NCBI RefSeq assembly: GCF_030160715.1
Contig: NZ_BSOW01000024.1
Span: forward strand, 1-64,000
Source of the DNA: Bradyrhizobium iriomotense
Lineage (GTDB): Bacteria; Pseudomonadota; Alphaproteobacteria; Rhizobiales; Xanthobacteraceae
DNA length: 64,000 nt
Reading direction: 5' to 3'
Part shown: piece by piece, positions 33,833 to 42,729 of the stretch
Numbering within the stretch: the stretch's first letter is position 1
How the letters are laid out: each line of letters begins with the position of its first letter
Program-made: the position numbers and the translations under genes
Notes under the pieces: model-generated
The model's database searches: none
Told to the model about the DNA's origin: nothing
What the model saw: only the letters and a program-made list of their open reading frames with translations

Positions 33833-34033
33833 GTGATGACCCAAGACAACGACAAGACAGACAACGACAAGACGCGATCGGGGGACACCCGGCAGGATCG
33901 GCTGAAATCTGCGCTGCGCGAGAACCTGAAGCGGCGCAAGGCGCAGGCGCGCGAGCGCGCCGGGGCGGCTGGCCCCTCGCGGGAGGACGAACCATCCCTA
34001 GATGAGGGGATCGCCGGAAAGGCCGGCGGCTAG
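33833..34033 (+). CDS. Small highly charged hypothetical protein
   Basis: A 66-residue, very hydrophilic protein (GTG 33833 or ATG 33836). The N-terminus is rich in Asp, Asn, Lys and Thr (DNDKTDNDKT), the middle is basic and helical (LKSALRENLKRRKAQARERA), and the tail is Gly-rich. No membrane segment. It resembles small uncharacterised proteins seen in bradyrhizobia. It may be intrinsically disordered. It lies 24 bp before the fused oxidoreductase gene. Confidence 0.6.
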   Translation: MMTQDNDKTDNDKTRSGDTRQDRLKSALRENLKRRKAQARERAGAAGPSREDEPSLDEGIAGKAGG

Positions 34034-34057
34034 ATTTTGGAATGCGTGAGAGCGGTG

Positions 34058-35764
34058 ATGGCGCAGGACGGACCGGATCGAACCGACAGGGACGCGCTTC
34101 TGTCGCGCTTCTCTCGCCCCGAGCAGACGTTTCCGGCGCTGACGCTCGCCGAGATCGAGCGCCTGCGCCAGTTCGGCGAGATCAGACGTTATGAGAGCGG
34201 CGAGCTCCTGTTCGAGACTGGCAAGCAGGGGCCGGGCATGTTCGTCGTGCTGTCCGGCCATGTTGCCATTACCCAGCGCGACGGACTCGGCCATGTGACG
34301 CCGGTGATCTATCAGGGGCCCGGGCAATTCCTGGCCGAGCTCGGCCAGCTCTCAGGTAGGCCGGCGCTGGTCGATGGCCAGGCCGATGGCGATGTCGAAA
34401 CGCTCCTGATCCCGCCGGATCGCCTGCGCGCCCTGCTCGTCGCCGAAGCCGTGCTCGGCGAACGCATCATGCGCGCGCTGATCCTGCGCAGGGTCAACAT
34501 GATCCAAGGCGGCGTCGGTGGCCCGGTGCTGATCGGCCCCTCGAATTCGGCCGGCGTGGTGCGCCTCCAGGGCTTCCTCACCCGCAATGGCCAGCCGCAT
34601 CATCTGCTCGATCCTGATCGCGAGCACGACGCGGCCGAACTGATCGCGCGCTATTCGCCGAGCCCCGAGGACTGGCCGCTGGTCGTCACGGCTGGCGGCA
34701 CCGTGCTGCGCAATCCCAGCGAGATGGAGCTCGCGCGCGCCATCGGCATGGTCGGCGGACCCAAGGGCGACCGCATCTATGACGTCGCGATCGTCGGCTG
34801 CGGACCTGCGGGACTTGCGACCGCGGTCTATGCGGCTTCCGAAGGCCTCTCGGTTGCCGTGCTCGATACGCGGGCCTTCGGCGGCCAGGCCGGCGCCAGC
34901 GCGCGCATTGAGAATTATCTCGGTTTTCCGACCGGCATTTCCGGCCAGGCGCTCGCGGGCCGCGCCTTTACGCAGGCGCAGAAGTTCGGTGCCGACATCA
35001 TGATCCCGATGTCGGCGAAGTCGCTGGATTGCTCGCGCCCCAACGGCACGTTCGCGCTGGCGCTCGACTGCGGCGACACCTTGCACTCACGCGCGGTGGT
35101 GGTCGCGAGCGGCGCGCGTTATCGCCGGCCGGGAATCGAGAATCTGGAAAAATTCGAGGGCCGCGGCGTCTGGTACTGGGCTTCGCCGGTCGAGGCGCGG
35201 CTCTGTTCCGGCGAGGAGGTGGCCCTCGTCGGCGCCGGCAATTCGGCCGGGCAAGCCGCCGTGTTCCTGTCGGGCCACGCGAAGAAAGTGCTGATGATCA
35301 TCCGCGGCGGTGGCCTAGGGGCCAGCATGTCGCGCTATCTCATCGAGCGCATCGAGGCGACGCCGAATATCGAGCTCTTGTTCAACACCGAGATCACGGC
35401 GCTCGAGGGCGACGAGGCCTCGCTGCTCCGCCGTATCCGCTGGAAGAGCCGGTTGTCGACCGACGAGGACGCCGCCGATGTCCGCAACCTCTTCCTGTTC
35501 GTCGGCGCCGATCCCGCGACAGGCTGGCTCGACGGCTGCGGCGTCACGCTCGATCGCGGCGGCTTCGTCGTCACCGGCGCGCAATCCGAGCAGAACCAGG
35601 GTCGGCTCGTCGCGCCGCTCGAAACCTCCGTGCCCGGCGTCTATGCCGTCGGCGATGTGCGCTCCGGCTCGGTCAAGCGCGTCGGCGGCGCCATCGGCGA
35701 GGGCGCGCAGGTCGTGGCCTCCCTGCACGGTTTCCTTGGCGATGCCGCGAAACCGGCGCTTTAG
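34058..35764 (+). CDS. Cyclic-nucleotide-binding domain fused to a thioredoxin-reductase-like FAD oxidoreductase
   Basis: A 568-residue fusion. Residues about 25-135 form a CAP_ED/cNMP-binding beta-roll (YESGELLFETGKQGPGMFVV; HVAITQRDG; LAELGQLSGRPALVDG). A linker follows, then an FAD/NAD(P) reductase domain from about residue 240 (VGCGPAGLATAVYAA; GAGNSAGQAAVFLS; YAVGDVRSGSVKRV). Where thioredoxin reductases carry Cys-Ala-Thr-Cys this protein has Trp-Ala-Ser-Pro (GVWYWASPVE), so it has no redox disulfide. It probably transfers electrons from NAD(P)H to another acceptor under nucleotide control. ATG 34058 is chosen over TTG 34037. Confidence 0.88.
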   Translation: MAQDGPDRTDRDALLSRFSRPEQTFPALTLAEIERLRQFGEIRRYESGELLFETGKQGPGMFVVLSGHVAITQRDGLGHVTPVIYQGPGQFLAELGQLSGRPALVDGQADGDVETLLIPPDRLRALLVAEAVLGERIMRALILRRVNMIQGGVGGPVLIGPSNSAGVVRLQGFLTRNGQPHHLLDPDREHDAAELIARYSPSPEDWPLVVTAGGTVLRNPSEMELARAIGMVGGPKGDRIYDVAIVGCGPAGLATAVYAASEGLSVAVLDTRAFGGQAGASARIENYLGFPTGISGQALAGRAFTQAQKFGADIMIPMSAKSLDCSRPNGTFALALDCGDTLHSRAVVVASGARYRRPGIENLEKFEGRGVWYWASPVEARLCSGEEVALVGAGNSAGQAAVFLSGHAKKVLMIIRGGGLGASMSRYLIERIEATPNIELLFNTEITALEGDEASLLRRIRWKSRLSTDEDAADVRNLFLFVGADPATGWLDGCGVTLDRGGFVVTGAQSEQNQGRLVAPLETSVPGVYAVGDVRSGSVKRVGGAIGEGAQVVASLHGFLGDAAKPAL

Positions 35765-35844
35765 ACAAGCATAGGACACCGAAGAGCCGAGGCTAATCCG
35801 ACTTGGGCGAATGTGACTTGCCATCTAGCCGGCAACTGCGGACT

Positions 35845-35963
35845 ATCCCCTCATCCTGAGGAGCCGCGGAACGTGGCGTCTCGAAGGATGAAGGCCGCAA
35901 TGTAACAGCGGGGCCTGCATGGTTCGAGACGTGTGCTTCGCACACTCCTCACCATGAGGATCG
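35845..35963. repeat. cctcatcctgagg...ctcaccatgagg dispersed-type repeat
   Basis: It begins cctcatcctgaggagc and ends ctcctcaccatgaggatc, with gtctcgaagg/ggttcgagac inside, making long-range inverted pairing. This layout is a common intergenic element in bradyrhizobia. It is non-coding and fills the gap 35765-35993. Confidence 0.65.
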
Positions 35964-35993
35964 ACAAAACGACAAGGTTCAAGGGAGGACTAA

Positions 35994-36302
35994 ATGGCTG
36001 AAGTCGTCGTGCTCTACAAGACGCCCAAGGATGCTGCTGCCTTCGACAAGTACTACGCCGAAACGCATATCCCGCTTGCCAAGAAGATTCCCGGCCTGAA
36101 GAAATACGCGATCAGCACGGGACCCGTCGGAACGCCTGCCGGACCTTCCGGAGTCCATCTCGTCGCCATTTTGACGTTCGACAGCGTTGCCGACATCCAG
36201 GCGGGCTTTGCCAGCCCTGAGGGCAGGGCAGCTGGAGGCGATGTCCCGAAATTTGCCAGCGGCGGCGCCGACCTGCTCATCTTCGATACCAAAGTCGTGT
36301 GA
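35994..36302 (+). CDS. EthD-family protein
   Basis: A 102-residue dimeric alpha+beta-barrel (ferredoxin-like) protein. The EthD signature is the N-terminal VVLYKTPKDAAAFDKYYAET, followed by HIPLAKKIPGLKKYAIS with the conserved His. Family members accompany ether-degrading or polyketide enzymes, often as small monooxygenases or accessory proteins. A clear AGGGAGG ribosome site precedes the ATG. No catabolic partner is adjacent, so the role is open. Confidence 0.85.
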   Translation: MAEVVVLYKTPKDAAAFDKYYAETHIPLAKKIPGLKKYAISTGPVGTPAGPSGVHLVAILTFDSVADIQAGFASPEGRAAGGDVPKFASGGADLLIFDTKVV

Positions 36303-36518
36303 CGCGAGAAGCGATCTGCGACCTGCCGACCGCTGCTTCTCAATTGATTCAATGCCCCCTTGACGGCTGTCACGTGTGCCAGACGTGCAAAATCAAGGCA
36401 TGCGTTCGTCGTATAAACGGCGAACGCATGGCTCAATGCTTGCCGGTGGCAACATCACATGTGGCAATCCAATGAGGACAGTAATACCATCCTGATCTTC
36501 TCAATGAGGAGAGCTGCC

Positions 36519-37028
36519 ATGGTCCTTGGGTTGAGCCTGCCTGCTTTCACGATGCTCCATGTCATCATCAGCCTGATCGCGATCGTCAGCGGTCTCGTCG
36601 TGATGTTCGGATTGCTCGGCTCGAAGCCGATGCCGGGCCTCACCGCGATCTTCCTTCTCTTCACGATTCTGACCAGCGTCACCGGCTTCCTGTTTCCGTT
36701 CAAGGAGCTGTTGCCGTCGCACATGGTCGGCATCCTCTCGCTGGTGCTGCTCGCGATCGCCTGCATCGCGCTCTACGGCGTGAAGCTCTCGGGTGCCTGG
36801 CGCCCGATCTATGTGGTGACGGCGATGACGTCGCTCTACCTCAACGTCTTCGTGCTGATCATCCAGTCGTTCCTCAAGGTGCCGGCATTGGCGGCGCTGG
36901 CGCCGGCCGTGCCACCCGCTCCGCCGTCCGGCCCGGTGTTCGCGGTCGTGCAGGGCATCGTGCTGGTGTTCTTCGTGCTGGTGATCATCGGCGCCTGGCG
37001 CCGCTTCAGGCCGATGGCGTTCGCCTGA
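36519..37028 (+). CDS. Small inner-membrane protein, four predicted helices
   Basis: A 169-residue hydrophobic protein with four clear membrane segments (about residues 8-30, 45-62, 70-88 and 140-160) and a Pro/Ala linker (LAPAVPPAPPSGP) between helices 3-4. ATG 36519 follows GAGGAGAG; the upstream ATGs at 36459 and 36504 lack a site. I do not recognise the family. It stands alone, 110 bp before an arylesterase-like gene. Confidence 0.75.
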   Translation: MVLGLSLPAFTMLHVIISLIAIVSGLVVMFGLLGSKPMPGLTAIFLLFTILTSVTGFLFPFKELLPSHMVGILSLVLLAIACIALYGVKLSGAWRPIYVVTAMTSLYLNVFVLIIQSFLKVPALAALAPAVPPAPPSGPVFAVVQGIVLVFFVLVIIGAWRRFRPMAFA

Positions 37029-37137
37029 TTTTCATCATCCGGCGGGCGCGCGCCCGCCTCTGTCATTCCGGGGCGATGCGGAGCATCGCGCCCGGAATCT
37101 CGCGCAAGCAATCACCAAGAAGCAAGAAGGAGCAGCC

Positions 37138-37962
37138 ATGCCCACCATCACCACCAAAGACGGCGTCGAGATCTTCTACAAGGATTGGGGCAAGGGCCAG
37201 CCGATCGTGTTCAGCCATGGTTGGCCGCTGTCGTCGGACGATTGGGATACCCAGATGCTGTTCTTCCTCAACCACGGCTACCGCGTCATCGCCCATGACC
37301 GCCGCGGTCACGGCCGCTCCAGCCAAGTCGCCGACGGCCACGACATGGACCACTACGCCGACGATCTCGCGACGGTCACCGCCCATCTCGATCTCAAGAG
37401 CGCCATTCATGTCGGCCATTCCACGGGCGGTGGCGAGGTCGTGCACTACATCGCCCGCCATGGCGAGAGCCGCGTAGCGAAGGCCGCGATCCTCTCCGCA
37501 GTGCCGCCCTTGATGGTGCAGACGCCGAGTAATCCCGGCGGCCTGCCGAAGAAGGTCTTCGATGATTTGCAGGCGCAACTCGCGGCCAATCGCTCGCAAT
37601 TCTATCGCGATCTCCCCGTAGGCCCGTTCTACGGCTACAACCGTCCAGGCGCAAAACCGTCGGAAGCGGTGATCCAGAACTGGTGGCGCCAGGGCATGAT
37701 GGGCGGCGCGAAGGCGCACTACGACGGCGTCGTCGCCTTCTCGCAGACCGACTTCACCGAGGACCTGAAGAAGATCAACGTGCCCGTCCTCGTCATGCAC
37801 GGCGACGATGACCAGATCGTACCTTACGCCGATTCCGCGCCGCTCTCGGCAAAACTTCTGAAGAACGGTACGCTGAAAACCTACAAGGGTTTTCCGCACG
37901 GCATGCCGACCACGGAAGCGGAGACGATCAACGCCGATCTGCTGGCTTTTTTCAGAGGGTGA
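37138..37962 (+). CDS. Alpha/beta hydrolase of the cofactor-free haloperoxidase/arylesterase type
   Basis: A 274-residue enzyme. The oxyanion motif is FSHGWPLSSDDWD, the nucleophile elbow GHSTGGGE (Ser near residue 97), the acid in HGDDDQIVPY and the His in FPHGMPTT. These are all hallmarks of the Pseudomonas arylesterase/chloroperoxidase group, which hydrolyse esters and perform perhydrolysis. An AAGAAGGAGCAGCC ribosome site precedes the ATG. The upstream gcgatgcggagcatcgc hairpin is another intergenic element. Confidence 0.92.
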   Translation: MPTITTKDGVEIFYKDWGKGQPIVFSHGWPLSSDDWDTQMLFFLNHGYRVIAHDRRGHGRSSQVADGHDMDHYADDLATVTAHLDLKSAIHVGHSTGGGEVVHYIARHGESRVAKAAILSAVPPLMVQTPSNPGGLPKKVFDDLQAQLAANRSQFYRDLPVGPFYGYNRPGAKPSEAVIQNWWRQGMMGGAKAHYDGVVAFSQTDFTEDLKKINVPVLVMHGDDDQIVPYADSAPLSAKLLKNGTLKTYKGFPHGMPTTEAETINADLLAFFRG

Positions 37963-37968
37963 AGCGTC

Positions 37969-38610
37969 TCACTTCAAAATCCCTCTGATCGCGTCGAACA
38001 TGCGCTTGACGAAGGCTTCCGGCTTTTCGCGTGCGTCTTCGGTGATCCAGACTTCGCCGCCGACGCGCATCGCGCCGGTTGCGATCATCGCGACGAGACG
38101 GGCGCGGAGTTTGTCGGACTTTTTGTTCGTGCGCCGGGCAAGCCCATCGGCAAGCGCGCGTTCGAGCCGCTCATATTTGAGCTGGTCGCGCGCCTGCAGG
38201 CCCGGATTGTTGCGCTTGAGCCGTGCCATCGCGAGCGCCTCGCTCGGATCGAGCCGTTTCGTCGCCGCCGCGATGGCATTTTCTGCGGCCGTCAGCAGGG
38301 ATTCGCTTGCAGGGCGTGCGGCGACCTCCTCGGTGAGCGAGGCGGCGATATCCTCCTGCCAGGCGAAGACCACGTCCTCCTTGCTCGCGAAATAGTGAAA
38401 GAAGCTGCGGCGTGACACCTCGGCGGCCGCGGCGATATCGTCGATCGTCGTCGCCTCGAAGCCGCGCTGAAGGAACAGCGCCATCGCGGCCCCGGTCAGC
38501 CGCTCCTGCGTCGCCTTGCGCTTGCGCTGCCGAAGGCCGGGTGTGGGGGAGGATTTTCCCCTCGGCGACAATGGCTTGGCGCGGCTTCTGGCCGTCTTCG
38601 CGGCGGTCAA
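37969..38610 (-). CDS. TetR-family transcriptional regulator
   Basis: A 213-residue regulator with a basic, Ser/Arg/Lys-rich N-terminus of about 30 residues, then a TetR helix-turn-helix (FLQRGFEATTIDDIAAAAEV, then SRRSFFHYFASKEDVVFAW). It is divergent from an SDR gene with 86 bp between starts; a TGCACT-A-AGTGCA palindrome in the gap is its likely operator. It probably represses the SDR gene and itself. Confidence 0.9.
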   Translation of the reverse strand: MTAAKTARSRAKPLSPRGKSSPTPGLRQRKRKATQERLTGAAMALFLQRGFEATTIDDIAAAAEVSRRSFFHYFASKEDVVFAWQEDIAASLTEEVAARPASESLLTAAENAIAAATKRLDPSEALAMARLKRNNPGLQARDQLKYERLERALADGLARRTNKKSDKLRARLVAMIATGAMRVGGEVWITEDAREKPEAFVKRMFDAIRGILK

Positions 38611-38630
38611 ATTTTCACCTCTTGCAAAGT

Positions 38631-38643
38631 TGCACTAAGTGCA
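38631..38643. promoter_or_regulatory. Candidate TetR operator
   Basis: A perfect palindrome TGCACT-A-AGTGCA, 20 bp upstream of the TetR start and 53 bp upstream of the divergent SDR start. Binding by the adjacent regulator is inferred. Confidence 0.5.
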
Positions 38644-38696
38644 CATTTAGAGCGGTCGCGGGGCGCTTCAATGAGACAAACGTGCTGGAGACTGGC

Positions 38697-39635
38697 ATGC
38701 CCGACTGGACCACGGCCGATATTCCCTCGCTTGACGGCAAGACCGCCATCGTCACCGGCGCAAGCGGCGGGCTCGGTTATGAGACCGCGCTGGCGCTCGC
38801 CGGTGCCGGTGCTACCGTCATACTCGCCGGCCGCAGCGAGGCAAAGGGCCAGCGTGCCCTCGAGCTGATCTGCAACCGCTTCCCGAACGCCCTGGTCGCT
38901 TATGAGGAGCTCGATCTCGCGCGGCTTGGTTCGGTCGCCGATTTTGCCAGGCGGATTGCCGCCATGCACGACCGGCTGGATATCCTGATCAACAATGCCG
39001 GCGTGATGGCGTTGCCGAAACGCTGCGAGACCGCCGACGGGTTCGAGATGCAGCTCGGCATCAACTATCTCGGCCACTACGCATTGACCGCGCATCTGTT
39101 GCCGCAGCTCCGCCGCGCCCAGGGCGCGCGCGTGCTCCAGCTCGCAAGCCTTGCGCATCGCTCCGGTCGAATCGACTTCGACGATCTCCAGAGCAAGCGC
39201 TCCTACCGGCCCTGGCGCGCCTACTGCCAGTCCAAGCTCGCGATGCTGATGTTTGCGCTGGAATTGCAGCGCCACAGCAATGCTGCCGGCTGGGGGCTTA
39301 CGAGCGTTGCCGCGCATCCCGGCTTCGCGCGCACCGAGCTGATCGCCAATGGTCCGGGCACGGGTACGCTGTCGTGGCGCATCGGGCAATTGATCCAGCC
39401 CTATGTCAGCCAGTCTGCGGCCGAGGGCGCGCTGCCGACGCTGTTCGCCGCAACCGCGCCCGCCGCGCAAGCGGGCGGCTATTACGGCCCGAACGGCTTC
39501 TACGAATTGAAGGGGGCGCCTGCGCCGGCGAAGATCATGCCGCAGGCAAAAGATCTCGCGTCGGCCGCCATGCTGTGGGATGCCTCGGCGACGCTGACCG
39601 GCATATCCTTCGACGAGTTTGCGGTCGCCGCCTGA
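38697..39635 (+). CDS. Short-chain dehydrogenase/reductase
   Basis: A 312-residue SDR of the retinol-dehydrogenase-like type. The NAD(P) motif is TGASGGLGYE (about residues 20-29), then NNAGVM, and the active site has LASLAHRSG with Tyr-x-x-x-Lys in YCQSK. Start 38697 (MPDWTTADIP) is taken because the open frame upstream is antisense to tetR. It lies 26 bp before a Rossmann-fold gene, with which it likely forms an operon controlled by the divergent TetR protein. The substrate is unknown. Confidence 0.9.
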   Translation: MPDWTTADIPSLDGKTAIVTGASGGLGYETALALAGAGATVILAGRSEAKGQRALELICNRFPNALVAYEELDLARLGSVADFARRIAAMHDRLDILINNAGVMALPKRCETADGFEMQLGINYLGHYALTAHLLPQLRRAQGARVLQLASLAHRSGRIDFDDLQSKRSYRPWRAYCQSKLAMLMFALELQRHSNAAGWGLTSVAAHPGFARTELIANGPGTGTLSWRIGQLIQPYVSQSAAEGALPTLFAATAPAAQAGGYYGPNGFYELKGAPAPAKIMPQAKDLASAAMLWDASATLTGISFDEFAVAA

Positions 39636-39661
39636 CCGGGGCCCTCGGGGAGGATGGTCGG

Positions 39662-40321
39662 ATGAACGTCATCATCTTCGGCGCAACCGGCATGGTCGGG
39701 CAGGGTGTTTTGCGCGAATGCCTGATCGATGCCGGGGTCGAGCGCGTGCTGGTGGTCGGGCGCAGCCCCACGGGATTGCGCAACGCCAAGCTCCAGGAGA
39801 TCGTCCACGACGATTTCCTGGACTATCGCCGCATCGCGCCGCAGCTTTCGGGCTTTGAGGCCTGCTTCTTCTGCCTCGGCGTCTCCTCGATCGGCATGAG
39901 CGAGGAGCGCTACCGCCATCTCACCTACGACATTACGCTGGCCGCGGCGACGACGCTTGCAGAGCTCAATCCCGGCATGACCTTCGTCTATGTCACCGGC
40001 GCCGGCACCGACTCGACCGAGCAGGACAGCCGGATGTGGGCGCGCATCAAGGGCAAGACCGAGAACGATCTTTTGAAGCTGCCGTTCAAGGCCGCCTATA
40101 TGTTCCGTCCCGCGGGCATCCAGCCCCTGCACGGCATCCGTTCGAAGACGGCCTGGGTGCAGGCATTTTACGTCGCAACCTCACCACTCCTGTCGGTGCT
40201 GCGCCGGCTTGCTCCGGGCATCATGACCACGACCGAGCAGATGGGCCGCGCCATGATCGCCGTTGTCCGCCGGGGCTATCCAAGGCCCGTGCTGGAGAGC
40301 CGGGATATCAATGGCCTCTAG
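39662..40321 (+). CDS. NAD(P)-binding atypical SDR / epimerase-like protein
   Basis: A 219-residue Rossmann-fold protein. The dinucleotide motif FGATGMVGQGV is at residues 6-16. A Tyr-Arg-His-Leu-Thr-Tyr stretch occurs near residue 86, and the fold ends with TTTEQMGRAMIAVVRRGY. It resembles short atypical SDRs annotated as NAD-dependent epimerases or HTATIP2-like, without a full catalytic Tyr-x3-Lys. It is coupled with the upstream SDR. Enzymatic activity is uncertain. Confidence 0.83.
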   Translation: MNVIIFGATGMVGQGVLRECLIDAGVERVLVVGRSPTGLRNAKLQEIVHDDFLDYRRIAPQLSGFEACFFCLGVSSIGMSEERYRHLTYDITLAAATTLAELNPGMTFVYVTGAGTDSTEQDSRMWARIKGKTENDLLKLPFKAAYMFRPAGIQPLHGIRSKTAWVQAFYVATSPLLSVLRRLAPGIMTTTEQMGRAMIAVVRRGYPRPVLESRDINGL

Positions 40322-40409
40322 GCCGCCGCCCGGGTAGCCTCTCGGAAACTGCCAGCGGTCTGGCTGCGTTGAGGCGCAGCCCCGCGACGCCCATGAGAGG
40401 TGCAGGCCG

Positions 40410-40853
40410 ATGCCGCCCCAGCTCAAACTGATTGCGCTCGATGCCGACGACCTCGCCGTCATCTCCACCCATGTGCAGGACGCGCGGGTGCAGACCTCCG
40501 ACATCATCTGGCGGCAGGGCGAGAAACGGCTGGTGGTCGGCATGAACCGGCTGGACTGGGAACAGACGCTGGAAGGCGAGACCGAGCCGCGCCGGCTGGT
40601 CTCCGCACTCCGCTTCGACCGCGTCCTCGCCTGCAAGTCGCGCAATATCGACCTCGCCGCGCCCGAGCGGGTCTTGGACCTCGTCGGCATCGAGTTTCAT
40701 GGCCAAAACGCCCCGGGCGGCAGCGCACTCCTCCTGTTCGCCCATGGCGGCGCGATCCGGCTCGACGTCGAATGCCTGGAATGCGAGCTGACCGACCTCG
40801 GAACGGACGAGCTGGGGACAGGGGAGGTCGGGACGACAGCTCCCAAGGGTTGA
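40410..40853 (+). CDS. DUF2948 family protein
   Basis: A 147-residue soluble protein (LKLIALDADDLAVISTHVQD; VVGMNRLDWEQ; FAHGGAIRLDVECLECEL). This family is regularly found next to hisD in alphaproteobacteria, as here (83 bp upstream of hisD). The function is unknown. The C-terminal EVGTTAPKG tail is probably unstructured. Confidence 0.85.
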   Translation: MPPQLKLIALDADDLAVISTHVQDARVQTSDIIWRQGEKRLVVGMNRLDWEQTLEGETEPRRLVSALRFDRVLACKSRNIDLAAPERVLDLVGIEFHGQNAPGGSALLLFAHGGAIRLDVECLECELTDLGTDELGTGEVGTTAPKG

Positions 40854-40936
40854 CGGCGGTGGCCCGCCGCGCCATTGAGCAGGGGACCTGGTGAGCCCGA
40901 TCCACCCCCAAAGACCAGCCAAAAGACCGTCGCAAC

Positions 40937-42232
40937 ATGCCCATTCGCCTCGACCGCAGCAGCGCCGATTTCGACCAGCGATTTGCGGCCTTCCTCGCCG
41001 CCAAGCGCGAGGTCTCGGCCGACGTCGAGGCCGCCGCGCGCGCGATCGTCGATGATGTGGCAAGGCGCGGCGACGCCGCGCTGATCGAGGCGACGCGCAA
41101 GTTCGACCGGCTCGAGCTCGATGCGGCCTCCTTGCGCGTCTCCGCCGCCGAGATCGAGGCCGCGACGAAAGCCTGCGATGCCGCAACGCTGGATGCGCTG
41201 AAGCTCGCCCGCGACCGCATCGAGACCTACCACGCCCGCCAGCTGCCGAAGGACGAGCGCTTCACCGATCCGCTCGGCGTCGAGCTCGGCTGGCGCTACA
41301 CGGCGATCGAATCGGCCGGCCTCTACGTGCCCGGCGGCACCGCGGCCTATCCGTCCTCGGTGCTGATGAATGCGGTGCCGGCCAAGGTCGCTGGCGTTGC
41401 GCGCCTCGTGATGGTGGTGCCGTCGCCCGACGGCAAGCTCAATCCGCTGGTGCTGGCGGCCGCCCATCTCGGCGGCGTCAGCGAGATCTACCGCGTCGGC
41501 GGCGCACAGGCCGTCGCCGCGCTCGCCTATGGCACCGCGACGATCGCGCCGGTGGCCAAGATCGTCGGTCCCGGCAACGCCTATGTCGCCGCCGCAAAAC
41601 GGCTCGTGTTCGGCAAGGTCGGTATCGACATGATCGCCGGTCCCTCCGAGGTGCTGGTCATCGCCGACGACACCGGCAATGCCGACTGGATCGCCGCCGA
41701 CCTGCTGGCTCAGGCCGAGCATGATACGAGCGCGCAGTCGATCCTCATCACCGATTCCGCGCGGCTCGCCGCCGATGTCGAGAAGGCGGTCGAAGCGCAG
41801 TTGAAGACGCTGCCGCGCGCGGCGATCGCCGGCGCCTCATGGGCCGATTTCGGCGCCGTCATCATGGTGAAGAGCCTGAGCGACGCCATCCCGCTCGCGG
41901 ACGCCATCGCCGCCGAGCATCTCGAGATCATGACGACGGACCCGGACGCGCTCGCCGCAAAGATCCGCAATGCCGGTGCCGTGTTCCTCGGCGCGCACAC
42001 GCCGGAAGCGATCGGCGACTATGTCGGCGGCTCCAACCACGTGTTGCCGACCGCGCGTTCGGCGCGCTTCTCCTCGGGGCTTTCGGTGCACGACTTCATG
42101 AAGCGCACCTCGATCCTGAAATGCGGTCCCGATCAGCTCCGTGCGCTCGGGCCCGCCGCGATGACGCTCGGCAAAGCGGAGGGGCTGGATGCCCATGCCC
42201 GCTCGGTGGGATTGCGCCTCAATCTGTCATGA
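40937..42232 (+). CDS. hisD: Histidinol dehydrogenase
   Basis: A 431-residue zinc enzyme catalysing the last two oxidations in histidine synthesis (histidinol to histidine with two NAD+). Family landmarks include VPGGTAAYPSSVLMNA, VGGAQAVAALAYGT, the signature IAGPSEVLVIADD, the metal-ligand segment AQAEHD and EHLEIMT. Length is standard. It overlaps the UPF0262 gene by ATGA. No other his genes are in the window, as is usual for the scattered rhizobial pathway. Confidence 0.97.
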   Translation: MPIRLDRSSADFDQRFAAFLAAKREVSADVEAAARAIVDDVARRGDAALIEATRKFDRLELDAASLRVSAAEIEAATKACDAATLDALKLARDRIETYHARQLPKDERFTDPLGVELGWRYTAIESAGLYVPGGTAAYPSSVLMNAVPAKVAGVARLVMVVPSPDGKLNPLVLAAAHLGGVSEIYRVGGAQAVAALAYGTATIAPVAKIVGPGNAYVAAAKRLVFGKVGIDMIAGPSEVLVIADDTGNADWIAADLLAQAEHDTSAQSILITDSARLAADVEKAVEAQLKTLPRAAIAGASWADFGAVIMVKSLSDAIPLADAIAAEHLEIMTTDPDALAAKIRNAGAVFLGAHTPEAIGDYVGGSNHVLPTARSARFSSGLSVHDFMKRTSILKCGPDQLRALGPAAMTLGKAEGLDAHARSVGLRLNLS

Positions 42233-42723
42233 ACAAGACCGCACAGGACGACACGCAGAATCGCATCGTCGGCGTCACGCTCGACGAGGAATCGATCGGC
42301 CGCTCCGGGCCTGACATCGAGCATGAGCGCGCGATCGCGATCTACGATCTGATCGAGCAGAACCTGTTCGCGCCGGAAGGCGCCGACGGCCAGGGCCCGT
42401 TCACGCTGCATATCGGCATCACCGGCAATCGGTTGATGTTCGACATCCGTCGCGAGGACGCCACGCCCGTGGTCGCGCATCTGTTGTCGCTGACGCCGTT
42501 CCGACGGATCGTGAAGGACTATTTCATGATCTGCGACAGCTACTACCAGGCGATCCGGACCGCGACGCCGGACAAGATCGAGGCCATCGACATGGGCCGC
42601 CGCGGCATCCATGACGAGGGATCACGCACGCTCCAGGAGCGGCTGAAGGGCAAGGTGCGGGTCGATTTCGAGACCTCGCGCCGGCTGTTCACGCTCATCA
42701 CCGTCCTGCACTGGAAAGGCTGA
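42229..42723 (+). CDS. UPF0262 family protein
   Basis: A 164-residue soluble protein (RIVGVTLDEESIGRSGPDIE; AIYDLIEQNLFAPE; VDFETSRRLFTLITVLHWKG). The family is almost confined to alphaproteobacteria and is typically found between hisD and a low-molecular-weight phosphatase gene, exactly as here. The function is unknown. Translation is coupled to hisD by an ATGA overlap. Confidence 0.92.
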   Translation: MNKTAQDDTQNRIVGVTLDEESIGRSGPDIEHERAIAIYDLIEQNLFAPEGADGQGPFTLHIGITGNRLMFDIRREDATPVVAHLLSLTPFRRIVKDYFMICDSYYQAIRTATPDKIEAIDMGRRGIHDEGSRTLQERLKGKVRVDFETSRRLFTLITVLHWKG

Positions 42724-42729
42724 TCGCGG

